DNA of 64,000 nucleotides from Leishmania panamensis (lineage: Eukaryota > Euglenozoa > Kinetoplastea > Trypanosomatida > Trypanosomatidae). The stretch is from positions 476,792 to 540,791 of the forward strand of contig NC_025872.1 of the NCBI RefSeq assembly GCF_000755165.1, given 5' to 3'. Below the pieces are notes generated by a model, which saw only the letters and a list, made by a program, of their open reading frames with translations, was not told where the DNA came from and searched no databases. The first letter of the stretch is position 1. The number at the start of each line of letters is the position of its first letter. Shown here piece by piece: positions 30,729 through 40,175 of this stretch. A program made the position numbers and the translations under genes.

Positions 30729-32915
30729 ATGAACTTGGCGCCGGACACCATCACGACAGAGGCGCAGCGCAAGACGGAGCTGTTGCTGCTCGATTACCTG
30801 CGCAGCACAAACCCTCACGTTTACGCGCTATGGAAGTATCACCCGGACAAGGACAAGGACGACTCCTCTTTCTCCGCCGCGTCGTCGTCGTCGTCTCCGG
30901 ATGCCAATCGTGGCGCCGGAAGTGATGACCACGACGACGAAAGCGCTAGCGCGTCCTCCTGCTCAGCAGAGCCAACACTAACGGATCCGTTTGTCTGCGA
31001 ATGGCCGCGCTTCCACCGTGCCGCTCACGTCCGCTTCCTCATGGAAAACCTCAACGCGGCGCCGCAGGGCTTGTCCGGTCTCTACCCTTCGCGGCCGTGG
31101 ATCGTATACTGGGCCTTGCAAGCTGCCGACGTGCTGAATGTCATGGAAAATGAGGTGCTGCACCGTACCCCACCAAGCGCAATCGTGGCGTTCCTGCACA
31201 GCTGTCTCAGCATTGACCACACATGCCAAGCGGAGGTAAACAACCGGCTCGCGGTTGCCGCCAAGTCCACTAGTAAAGCTGGGGAAGTGAAAGTTACTCA
31301 CACCACCGGCACCCTTGCGGGAAGCAGCACAACATCCGTGATACCCGCGAGTGACAGCGACGACGCGACGAGCGCCACCTTCATGCCACCAGAGGGTACT
31401 GCAGAGGTGATTGACGGTCCCTCGCGGCCGGTGATAGGGTTTGCCGGTGGCGCCAGGCACCAAGAGCCACACATCGCCTCCTCCTACGCAGCCTGCTGCG
31501 CTCTCGCGATATTGAGCTGGTATGAGGACGGGGCGTCACTGCGGCAACTTCCGCGCGCCGCGATCAAACGGTGGCTGCTCACACTGCGCAACGAGGACGG
31601 CAGCTTTCGTGTGCACGGCGGCGGTGAGTCGGATATTCGTGCCTCGTACTGCGCCGCAGTCATGACAACCCTTCTCGGGCTCGATGACCCAGAAAGTTTT
31701 GACGGTGAGGCCGGCCGCCGCGAGTTTGTCGACGACGTGCGCGACGTCCCGGTTCTCACAGTGCAGACGGCGCGCTTTGTTGCCGCCTGCCAGACCCATG
31801 AAGGCGGCTTCACATGCTCGGCCACCGCATCGGAGGCGCACGGGGCGTATACCCAATGCGGCCTGGCCGCCCTGCTGCTCATGAAGCAGCCGCACATGGT
31901 ACATCAGACTTCACTGCGTCGCTGGCTCGCTGCACGTCAGCTGAACTGTGAAGGCGGCTTCAACGGTCGCACAAACAAGCTAGTCGACTCGTGCTACTCG
32001 TATTGGATCGGCGCATCGCACGTGCTGCTGCGTACGGTCGAGGCATACACAAAGTGCTTCACCGAAGTGCCTATCACACCGTCAGGTAACGAAGACAGCA
32101 CGGAAGCTAACGAAGATGGTGGCACTGAGGATGGCGATTCTTCCCCGTCCTCTCGCTGTCTTCGGGCTCGAGAAGTGCTGCTGCTGGACCACGCGCAGCT
32201 ACTCGACGTAAAGATGATTCACGCTAGCGCCGATGACGCCTGGGACCATGCTGAGGGGGAGTACCTGACGCGACTGGATATGGTGGATCAGTTCCTTGGT
32301 GCCGATGATGAGGTGCTGCGGTCGGCAGAAGGAAAGAAAGCAGCCAACACGGCCTTGTATGAGCGTCTACTGGAGACCCAGCTCGCCGCAGAGCGCAGTT
32401 CTAACGGCGACGGCGACGCGGCTGCGGGAGACGTGCAGGGCAGCCTGGAGGCATGGCGAGCGCGCCAAGCTTTCCTCTACGCCGATGTGGGCGACTTCTA
32501 CTTCAACCAGCGCAAACTGCAGGACTATGTCCTGCGCTGCTGTCAGGATCCCGAGATTGGTGGCTTGATGGACAAGCCCGGCACAGCACACGACGGGTAC
32601 CACACCTGCTACTCGCTCTCAGGGATGAGTGCAGCGCAGAACTTGCAGTATCGGACCCATGCTACCGCTGCCACCGTCGCGGCCTACACCTCCCCCTACC
32701 TCGGACGCGCCTTCGCCCGCTCGTATCTCCCAGCACGTGAGAGCAGTAGCATGCGCAGCAGCAACGAGGCTAGCTATGGTGTAGTGTTAGACTTATCAAG
32801 CACCTCCGCCGCTGCGGAATCGATGATTCTGCAGACAACGAACCCAATCTTTAACATTCATCAATCGCGCGTGCTCTCCGCGCTGCGTGTGTGGAGTGCA
32901 AAGACGTTCGTGTAA
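30729..32915 (+). CDS. FNTB: Protein farnesyltransferase beta subunit
   Basis: This is the catalytic, zinc-binding subunit that, with an alpha subunit, transfers farnesyl from farnesyl diphosphate to the cysteine of CaaX proteins. The protein has 728 residues. Prenyltransferase alpha-alpha barrel repeats run from about residue 235, with characteristic GGF blocks (HEGGFTCS, CEGGFNGRTNKLVD). By motif, the zinc ligands are D420 and C422 in LVDSCYSYW and H625 in HDGYHTCYSLSG. PEIGGLMDKPG just before H625 is typical of the beta subunit of farnesyltransferase rather than of geranylgeranyltransferases. An acidic, low-complexity insertion widens the C422-H625 spacing by about 140 residues compared with human. 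Long insertions are known for trypanosomatid farnesyltransferase beta. An acidic/Ser-rich N-terminal insertion also occurs at about residues 40-78. Confidence 0.95.
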   Translation: MNLAPDTITTEAQRKTELLLLDYLRSTNPHVYALWKYHPDKDKDDSSFSAASSSSSPDANRGAGSDDHDDESASASSCSAEPTLTDPFVCEWPRFHRAAHVRFLMENLNAAPQGLSGLYPSRPWIVYWALQAADVLNVMENEVLHRTPPSAIVAFLHSCLSIDHTCQAEVNNRLAVAAKSTSKAGEVKVTHTTGTLAGSSTTSVIPASDSDDATSATFMPPEGTAEVIDGPSRPVIGFAGGARHQEPHIASSYAACCALAILSWYEDGASLRQLPRAAIKRWLLTLRNEDGSFRVHGGGESDIRASYCAAVMTTLLGLDDPESFDGEAGRREFVDDVRDVPVLTVQTARFVAACQTHEGGFTCSATASEAHGAYTQCGLAALLLMKQPHMVHQTSLRRWLAARQLNCEGGFNGRTNKLVDSCYSYWIGASHVLLRTVEAYTKCFTEVPITPSGNEDSTEANEDGGTEDGDSSPSSRCLRAREVLLLDHAQLLDVKMIHASADDAWDHAEGEYLTRLDMVDQFLGADDEVLRSAEGKKAANTALYERLLETQLAAERSSNGDGDAAAGDVQGSLEAWRARQAFLYADVGDFYFNQRKLQDYVLRCCQDPEIGGLMDKPGTAHDGYHTCYSLSGMSAAQNLQYRTHATAATVAAYTSPYLGRAFARSYLPARESSSMRSSNEASYGVVLDLSSTSAAAESMILQTTNPIFNIHQSRVLSALRVWSAKTFV

Positions 32916-33824
32916 AAGGTTGAAGCGACAGCGGCAGACGCTGCGTTGAAACGAAGATGGATGCCTGTGCTAGGGCCGCGTGCACAAGAACAGGCTTTTT
33001 TTGTTCATAGCGCCGCCTGGGTGTCTCTCCCTTGGCTGGCCAGTGTGAAGCTATTGTATGCGGAAGGTTGCGGAAGTAGAGCGTTGTCGCGTCTCTTCCT
33101 TCTCCTCTGCAGGTGGTCGGGGGAGAAACGAGAGGGCTGCATGCGCCCACACGTCTCTAACGTATCACAAAACCCTACAGGAACAGAAAAGGAAAGAGCT
33201 CTACCCTCTGGCGGCAAGTTGTATGGGCACCGTATAGAGGGCGCACACACGCACACCTGTGAGTGTGTTATCGACGTCTGTCGTAGTGAACACACTGCGC
33301 CTGTCCACCTCAGCCCTGTCGTGATGAAGTAGCCGAACTCTGCCCCTCCCACCTACTCGCTTTCTCTCCTCTCGAGGTGTGTGTGGGGGGGGGGGTATAG
33401 GTGTGTGGTGTGGTGCTTCTCCAGCACAGAGAAAGACACACCTGCATGTTGGATGCTCTCCCGCTTCCGTTTGGGTGGGGGGGGGGGGAATTGGCACACC
33501 TCTCCCGCCAGGCACTTTCTCGTGTATTCGCTCTCCTCGCTTCACCGCTCGCTCTGCGCAACATCGTCTGTCTTGAACTTGAACCCCTCTTTACCCCTCT
33601 ATCACTGCGATGCCTTGAGGAACACACTCACAAGAACAGCAGAGAGAACAATACACTTCAGGTGCAGAAGGTCATCAAAGACGCGGGGCTCACATCATAG
33701 CAGTAGCAGCAGAAGAGGCGAGAAGGACTACGCGGGGTTGCAAGCAGTATCTGGTTAGTTTCCTCGTGTGCGCATACAATACCCTTCCGAGAAAGAATTG
33801 CTTTCTGCAGCGGTGGGATAGGCG
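32916..33824 (+). other. Intergenic spacer
   Basis: Between the farnesyltransferase and COG7 genes. It contains poly-G runs near 33385 and 33476-33488 and a pyrimidine-rich patch at about 33530-33600. The acceptor for COG7 is not clear; AG sites near 33745-33810 are candidates. I see no gene. Confidence 0.6.
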
Positions 33825-36824
33825 ATGGCGACCGCCATTCCGCCCAGCACGACGGTGGAGGAGCTCTGCCCCCCGCCTACTGGCACGCCTGCGACCACCA
33901 CGGTGCCCAGTAAACCGCAGCTGTCGGTGCCCTCCGCTGCGTCCACCGCTCTCTCTAGCGACTGCATCGCACGCGTCAGCACTGTCATCGCGGACGACAT
34001 ACGCCAGCTCAGCCGCGATGACCTCGACGTGAAGCGGTGGCTGAACGCGACGCTCTCGCGCGTGGTGGATGCTGCAAAAGAGGTGCCACTCGTAGGCGCC
34101 ACCGCTGCTAGCGCGGCATCTCCGGCATCCTCCAAGACCTCAGCTGCTACTTCAGCGCTTGTGACAACGGCCTCTGCTCGTAAGTCTCTGCGCCTGGAAG
34201 AGCAGCTGGTACAGCTCCTGCATGCCCGAGTGCAGACTCACAGCCAGGAGCTCAGCACCAGCATTGAGAATCTCATTTCCTCCACCCTTGTACGGCTTCC
34301 GCGAACCACGCTGGAGCTGAAGCGCATGGCGACAGAAGCTGCAGAGCTCACAGAGCAGCTGCAGTGCATTGAGGGCGTCGTCAACCCTGCCGTAGCCGCT
34401 GGCTCAGACACATATGTAAAAGAGCTGCAGCTACGCAAGGCCTCCGAGTCAAAGCTGCACAAGTGCAAGCGATACCTGGAGAAGGCGGCACAGGTGAAGG
34501 AGAACATCCGCAACCTCCACTATCTCGTTGAACACCGCGAGTCAATGAGCAACAAAAAGGGAAACGGCAGCGCCGGTCAGATCATCGCTGTCAACGCCGC
34601 GAACGGCTCATCGCTGTCGGACAAGGCGACGCCTCCACATCGCGACTTGGACGAGGTTGCTGGTATCATCCGCCAAACTCGCGAAGACCTGAAGGAGATC
34701 ACGGCTGTCGATGACGCCTTTGGTGAGCAGTACAAGGCGCAGCTGGAGCAGTTTGCGCAGTACATTGAACATGCTCTCGAAGAAGAGTGCGTGGCGTGTC
34801 TGCTGGCTCATCAGCTGGAGCGCGCTACTCGCCTCATGACCACCCTTTACAGCATAGGGCGTGCCGACGCCGTACTGAAGCGCTACGGGGAGCAGGCGGC
34901 GATTCAGATGGCGGCGATACAGCTGGAGAAGCTGCGTGCGTGTGTGAGTAGTGGAGGCGCTGGAGCCCACCGGAGCAGTGCGGCTGCCGCAGCGGTGGCA
35001 GAGCTGCTTCGCCAGGAGATCATCCCGGACGACAACGCCTTTGTGTCGCGTGAGCTTGCGTTTCTGTTTAGCCTTGTACGGCGTACGCTGGAGGAGTCCC
35101 AGGCGACCTCTCCGCTCAAGACTGGCGGAGTAGGGCCCAGCGGAGCAGCTCACGATGCAGCAGCGCCGGCATGTGGCAAGCCCCCTGCGGCCTCTACGCC
35201 CTCCGCAGTGACAGCAGCCTCAGCGTCGGCCGCGCCAGTACCCGCAGGGGGCACGAGCGGAGGTGGCCACGTTGCTGTCGAAGAGGATTCCCGCGCTACA
35301 CAGGCGCTTGAAATCATATCCATCATTCTCCATAAGCTCTACGAGCCGCTGCAACTAACGCTGCAGCCGCTGTTCACGGAGCAACTCAACACGACAAACG
35401 CCGATTTCGTAGCGTGCCTGTCGGCCATTCAGCTGATTAAGATCTCCGCAGCGCTCGTGTCGACGACACCACCACAAGGAGCAACAGAGGACCAATCTCC
35501 GAGCCGCATGGGTCTTGCTACGACACCAGCCACAGTGAAGGACTCATTGGACAAACTTGCGCGCGAGGTAACGCACCGTGCACTTGGCCTCTTCGCCGGA
35601 ATTTTCCATGAGGAGCACGTGCTGGAGCGGTACGCGGAGCGTGTCTGTTCGCCGGTGGAAGCGTTTTGCCAGCAGCCACTTTCCAAGGTTCTCTCAGCTG
35701 CTTCGAGAACTGTCACCGCTGACGAGTGCGACGAGGACAGTTTGACGAGTGTGCTCACGCAGGCGATTCAGGAGGTGCTCGTCTACGCGCCGGAGAAGAT
35801 CACCAGGCGGTGCACCACCGCCTGGCACGCGTCACTTTCAAAGATGCTCACGCAGCTGCAACCGACGTCTAGCATGTCGCAGCATGCACTGCTGCAGTGC
35901 CTGTTCGTCTACAAGCGCCGCATGCGTCCGCTCGTGGAAAAGGCGCAGCAGAGCGTCGAGGACTGGCTATCAACGGGCACCGTGCGCGAGCGCTACCCGA
36001 CGAGCGCTAGAGTGCTTTGCACCGACCTACAAACTCGTGTGTGGGGTCCTCTGAGAAAAGAGCTGGAGGAGGCACAGGAATCCATCCAGAAGAACATCCT
36101 GAGCAGCATCACGCGGCCGATTCTCACCACAGTCGAAACGTACACGTCTCTGCCGTGCTGGGGCAACGCAGCAGTCACAGCCGACGGCTCCTCTGGCTCC
36201 ATCCCTGGTGCGACAGACGCATCGAAACCCTTGGGCACCTACACGCAAGGACAAGCCGCCCCAAGCAGCGCCGTGCGTGACATGGGAGAGATGCTCATGG
36301 AACTGCCCCTGACGCTGGAGACTCTCTGCTCCAGTGCCGTAGCGGAGAGCTGCCTCAATACGCAAGGGACTGGCAGCGCTGGAAAGGGTGCCAGTGACGC
36401 CGACACTGAGGATGGCGTGCGTGCGTTGATCGAGGAGCAGGCGGAGGAGTGGCTCGGGACAGTAGTGAGCAATGTGGTGAACACCTTTATTAAGGAGAAG
36501 GTGTTGCCGCTGCAAATTGGGCCGTTTGGGCTGGTGCTACCGTCGCAGCAGCAACAGCAAGCGCAGCAGTCGACGTCGAGGGCGAGTGAGGAGATGCAAT
36601 TTCACTACACTGCGTCCCTGGAGCAGCTAACGACCGATCTCGACTACGTGTGCAACATCCTCTCCGCTGTCAACGAGGAGTCGCTCGAGACGGTCCAGCG
36701 GGTGCTGCAGGCTGTGCAAGCACTGACCCCTGCCTCCATGACTGCGGCCTTCGTGGTGAGCGATGCAATTCGCATGACAGCGATGGACACGAGCGCAGCT
36801 GGCAGCGCAGAAGAGCGGGATTAG
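33825..36824 (+). CDS. COG7: Conserved oligomeric Golgi complex subunit 7 (COG7)
   Basis: The protein has 999 residues. It belongs to lobe B of the COG vesicle-tethering complex, which handles retrograde intra-Golgi transport. The start of the conserved region, DDLDVKRWLNATL at about 65-77, corresponds to the DDFDVKEWINAAF-like N-terminus of animal COG7. It is followed by long helices with a heptad pattern, for example at about 115-230 and 265-370, with LVQLLHARVQTHSQELSTSI and KLHKCKRYLEKAAQVKENIR. The first 63 residues are a Pro/Ser/Thr-rich extension. Low-complexity loops at about 420-485 and 800-835 interrupt the helical body. The protein is longer than the roughly 770 residues of human COG7. 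ATG 33825 is the first in-frame ATG. Confidence 0.85.
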   Translation: MATAIPPSTTVEELCPPPTGTPATTTVPSKPQLSVPSAASTALSSDCIARVSTVIADDIRQLSRDDLDVKRWLNATLSRVVDAAKEVPLVGATAASAASPASSKTSAATSALVTTASARKSLRLEEQLVQLLHARVQTHSQELSTSIENLISSTLVRLPRTTLELKRMATEAAELTEQLQCIEGVVNPAVAAGSDTYVKELQLRKASESKLHKCKRYLEKAAQVKENIRNLHYLVEHRESMSNKKGNGSAGQIIAVNAANGSSLSDKATPPHRDLDEVAGIIRQTREDLKEITAVDDAFGEQYKAQLEQFAQYIEHALEEECVACLLAHQLERATRLMTTLYSIGRADAVLKRYGEQAAIQMAAIQLEKLRACVSSGGAGAHRSSAAAAAVAELLRQEIIPDDNAFVSRELAFLFSLVRRTLEESQATSPLKTGGVGPSGAAHDAAAPACGKPPAASTPSAVTAASASAAPVPAGGTSGGGHVAVEEDSRATQALEIISIILHKLYEPLQLTLQPLFTEQLNTTNADFVACLSAIQLIKISAALVSTTPPQGATEDQSPSRMGLATTPATVKDSLDKLAREVTHRALGLFAGIFHEEHVLERYAERVCSPVEAFCQQPLSKVLSAASRTVTADECDEDSLTSVLTQAIQEVLVYAPEKITRRCTTAWHASLSKMLTQLQPTSSMSQHALLQCLFVYKRRMRPLVEKAQQSVEDWLSTGTVRERYPTSARVLCTDLQTRVWGPLRKELEEAQESIQKNILSSITRPILTTVETYTSLPCWGNAAVTADGSSGSIPGATDASKPLGTYTQGQAAPSSAVRDMGEMLMELPLTLETLCSSAVAESCLNTQGTGSAGKGASDADTEDGVRALIEEQAEEWLGTVVSNVVNTFIKEKVLPLQIGPFGLVLPSQQQQQAQQSTSRASEEMQFHYTASLEQLTTDLDYVCNILSAVNEESLETVQRVLQAVQALTPASMTAAFVVSDAIRMTAMDTSAAGSAEERD

Positions 36825-37442
36825 CGACCACAGCTGTAGAAATTTGAGCAACATCGCGTCAACAGAGAGTGAGAGAGACTGTGACGGGTTAGGAAGAGAG
36901 CGGGTTGCACTCACATAGCAGCGTATCGGTGAGTGGTGAGGAGATGTAAGCCAACGTGTGCGTGTGCGTGGGGGGTGCGTGTTACCTCTTCTCTTGGACG
37001 TGCCGACTGTAGCCGTTGTTCTCTCACGCCATATAGTGTGTTTGTGGCGAGAGAGGAACAAAAGGGCAATGGTGTGCCCCCACCACACCTGCCTTCCACG
37101 ATCATACGACGTTGTCTTGCGTCGCATCATCTTCTCGCGCATGACCGCGCTGGTGGAAAGTCGGGCGGTTGCTTGAGGGGAAGCACTCAAAAAAAAAAAA
37201 CCGAAAAACAAAACTCAATGAAGCCCTGTGTGACTGCTGGGCTAACGTGTATCCGCATGAGGAAGTGAGCTGAAGAGAACCACACACGCACACGTATATA
37301 AATATATATCTGGGTGAGTCGCACAGATAAGTGGTTGCTTTTCTTCCTCTCTCTCCATCTCCCTCCTTCAGTGTGCCGCGTGGATGGTGACCCTGCCGCA
37401 CTCTCTCACTACCGAGTGGTTGGTGGCGCGCTCTTCCCTTAT
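36825..37442 (+). other. Intergenic spacer after COG7
   Basis: Probable 3' UTR of COG7. It has an A-run at 37189-37200 and an AT patch near 37297-37310. I see no gene. Confidence 0.6.
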
Positions 37443-37785
37443 TATTTTTTCTGTGTTTCGCTTCAGACTGTCCACTCTCTGCCATATAGTACGAGCTCCA
37501 ATTCCCCACGACACCCCACAGCCTGGCGCAGGCTCCCCATACCACTAGTCAGCGAGGGCCGGGTGAGACACGCTCGAGTCACTCGGACACTCCGCCTATC
37601 GTATGGATAACGCAAACGTGCTCACTGCCGCAGGTCACGCTGATCGCCCGGCGTCGTAGGTGCTTGGCCCGGTCGCCACCAGAGGGGGTTCGGCATTGGA
37701 AGAGTTGAGGGGGGGGGGGCTGCCTGGCCTCCCCACACCGCAGAGCGGGAGCGCCGGGCCCCCGGATGCCACGCGCTGAGGGGTG
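37443..37785 (-). mobile_element. SIDER-type retroposon, copy B, inverted and 5'-truncated
   Basis: The reverse complement matches the 3' two-thirds of copies A and C. It ends in an A-rich tail (T-rich on the + strand at 37443-37450) and stops abruptly at the sequence matching GACGGACACCCCTCAGCGCG in the others. Roughly eight substitutions separate it from copy A over about 330 nt by eye. It is antisense to the surrounding genes, so it should not act as a sense mRNA element. Confidence 0.75.
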
Positions 37786-38137
37786 ACCACCTGTTGTTTG
37801 GGCTTTCTTTCATCTGTGCAGGCTCAGTGAGAGAGAGGAACAACACGGGGCCCCCTGCGGCCTCTGCTTGAGACGCAATCCAGCATGCACGGGAAGGCAC
37901 ACCCACACACCTATACCTACGCACCCTTCTCCTCTCCACCTCATGTGCCTCTTTCTCTCTCTCTCTCTGGGAGTTGTATCTTTGCTGGTCTCGGCTTTGC
38001 AGGTGCCTGCGCAGTACTGCCACTGCTGTATCACCGGGTCCTCGCTCATCCCTCACTCTCTTGTCTCGCCGTCTGCTGGACGCAGAGGGAGGGACGGAGG
38101 GGGGCCAAAGAGGGCCGATCTTTACAGTGCACTGGCC
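37786..38137 (+). other. Spacer upstream of the PhoD-like gene
   Basis: AC- and CT-rich spacer. I see no gene. Confidence 0.55.
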
Positions 38138-38182
38138 CTTTTTTCTTTTTTCTCTCGCACACTGCCGTGTTGACGCTTGCAG
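38138..38182 (+). promoter_or_regulatory. Predicted trans-splice acceptor for the PhoD-like gene
   Basis: A CCCTTTTTTCTTTTTTCTCT-type tract is followed by AG at 38181-38182, 31 nt before ATG 38214. Confidence 0.6.
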
Positions 38183-38213
38183 AGGATAAAAGAATTGCTT
38201 GCTAACTACACGA

Positions 38214-40175
38214 ATGCGGCCCCTTGTCCTGTCACGCGGGATAGCACCTCCATGCCGCGCTCCACCGTGGAAACCGCAGCAGCGCAAGCAACCTTCGTCT
38301 CTGGCGTCGGTCCTATTCCTTCTCGGCGTCCTGTGCCTCCTAGCAGCATCGCTCATCGCAGCCGCGGCAACTGGTGCTTCCCATAAGCCGACAGGGAAGA
38401 GACAGACAACCGAGCTTCTCGCGCATGTGACCTTCGCCAGCTGCAATCGCCAGAGCCATGACCAGTCCTTCTGGATGAAGACCATCGCCTCGACGATTGC
38501 TGCGCAGTGTGCGAGAGGCGGTGGCAACAGCAGCAAGCCCCACACAGACCTCCTTCTGTGGCTCGGCAACGCTCTCTACGCAGACGTCGATGAGGCTGGC
38601 GTGGCCGTGAGCGTTGCGCGCCCTTCACACGCCATCGAGCAGGAATACAAGCTCCTCACCGAAAACCCGCGCTACCGCGAGTTTGTCAAGGAAGTTGTTG
38701 GCGTGGACGGGCGTGTGATTGGCATCTGGGACGACCGTGACCTTGGCCTGCGCGGCGCGGACGGCAGCTACGCTCAGTCAGAGGACATTCGACGCCTGTA
38801 CCTAGGATATATATGGAAGGGGTATCCACTCGCCGTAAAGGACGCCACTGGCGATGGCACTCCTGGAGCGCTCTATTCCTTCACCGGGATTCCTGCCCCC
38901 GCCGGCTCGCCGCTCGCCGCCCTTTTCGTTCACAGTGTGTGCACAATAACGCTTGACGTTCGAACGCAGCGGACGGTGCCGCCGAATCTGGCGGATGTGC
39001 TGCTGCGCCGCAACGAGGAGGCCGACCTGCGCCTTCACGGTCGTAAGGAGACTTCGTTCGATGTTAATCTGGCGAAGATCCGCGACGCGCGTGCGCAGGT
39101 GCTGAAGGCAGACCTGCTCGGAGAACGGCAGTGGGCGTGGCTGGAGCGCACATTCGCCACTTACCTGAAGCCGACTGTGCGCAGCCCCGGAGATGCGGCG
39201 GGCCGCGCGCACTGCGCCGTCACTCTCATCGCATCGCCGTGGCAAATTCTGCTGAATGACAACAAGCCCTTTGAGGGCTGGGACCTCTACCCCGCCTCCC
39301 GCAGCCGTCTGCTCCTCCTCCTAAAGAAGTACCATGTCGAGCGCTTTATCTTCTTGTCTGGGCACGCAGAGCTCGGCGAGCTCGGTGTGATGCGGCGGTC
39401 ATCAAAGGAAGACACTCGCTCTGAAGCCCCGACAGCAACCCTCACGGACAGCTTCCTGCAAGAGCGGCGAACGCTGCCGGCGGCGAAGCTGCTACCATCG
39501 CGGCGGTCGAACCTCGTGGAGGTGACGAGCAGTGGCCTCACTCACACGGTGCGCGAGGCACCCTTGGTCGGGTGGCTGACGCGTTGGCTCATCACCTCGC
39601 GGGTGGAAGAGGAGACACAGAGCAGCGGCTTGATCAAGCGGCCTCTCTTTCTGAGTCGCACCACGACGATGGAGCGGCAGTTCGGAACGCTGCAAGTGAT
39701 TGGGGACCGAATGGCGGAGCCGAGGCACGCCAGCGCAGCAACAGCCTCACGCGAGGAGGTGCTTGCCCGGACGAGAGTGCTCATCACCCTCCACAGCGTG
39801 CAGCGGGCTGGTGCGCCCCTCGTGACACTGGAGCGCACGCTGGCGAATTTGCCGTCCTACGCAGCGGAGTCGCTGGAGGAGGAAGAGGAAAGGGATGCAG
39901 TGAAGGCGATGGACCTCTACGATGTCGCTCATCTTCCCATCTTTAACGTGTACAGCTCCCCTGGGGACTATCCGTGGCTGAAGCGGCGTATAGCAGAGTG
40001 GCAATGTGCGGAAGTGCCCTGTGTCAATGGTCAGGGTTTTATGCTGCTGAAGTTGATAGCGAACCTGGTCCTCGCCTTTGCCATCGTCCTGGTGTTCATT
40101 GCTGCCGTCTATTACTACCAACTAAAGCATCCCGACGCGCACGAGGAGAACGTCACGAAGCTGAAGCAGGACTAG
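38214..40175 (+). CDS. Membrane-anchored PhoD-like (alkaline phosphatase D-like) protein, possibly catalytically inactive
   Basis: The protein has 653 residues. An N-terminal hydrophobic segment (about 30-52) acts as signal or signal anchor, and a C-terminal transmembrane helix lies at about 612-635 with a short cytoplasmic tail. The body follows the PhoD/metallophosphatase pattern: HVTFASCNRQ, then LLLWLGNALYADV (residues 114-125), IGIWDDRDLG (170-178) and IFLSGHAELGEL (380-391). In active relatives the second motif has Asp where N119 stands (GDxxYAD), the third has WDDHDYG where R175 stands, and the last has SGDxH, which here looks shortened around H384. Metal binding is therefore probably impaired. 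The first ATG after the predicted acceptor was chosen. Confidence 0.8.
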   Translation: MRPLVLSRGIAPPCRAPPWKPQQRKQPSSLASVLFLLGVLCLLAASLIAAAATGASHKPTGKRQTTELLAHVTFASCNRQSHDQSFWMKTIASTIAAQCARGGGNSSKPHTDLLLWLGNALYADVDEAGVAVSVARPSHAIEQEYKLLTENPRYREFVKEVVGVDGRVIGIWDDRDLGLRGADGSYAQSEDIRRLYLGYIWKGYPLAVKDATGDGTPGALYSFTGIPAPAGSPLAALFVHSVCTITLDVRTQRTVPPNLADVLLRRNEEADLRLHGRKETSFDVNLAKIRDARAQVLKADLLGERQWAWLERTFATYLKPTVRSPGDAAGRAHCAVTLIASPWQILLNDNKPFEGWDLYPASRSRLLLLLKKYHVERFIFLSGHAELGELGVMRRSSKEDTRSEAPTATLTDSFLQERRTLPAAKLLPSRRSNLVEVTSSGLTHTVREAPLVGWLTRWLITSRVEEETQSSGLIKRPLFLSRTTTMERQFGTLQVIGDRMAEPRHASAATASREEVLARTRVLITLHSVQRAGAPLVTLERTLANLPSYAAESLEEEEERDAVKAMDLYDVAHLPIFNVYSSPGDYPWLKRRIAEWQCAEVPCVNGQGFMLLKLIANLVLAFAIVLVFIAAVYYYQLKHPDAHEENVTKLKQD

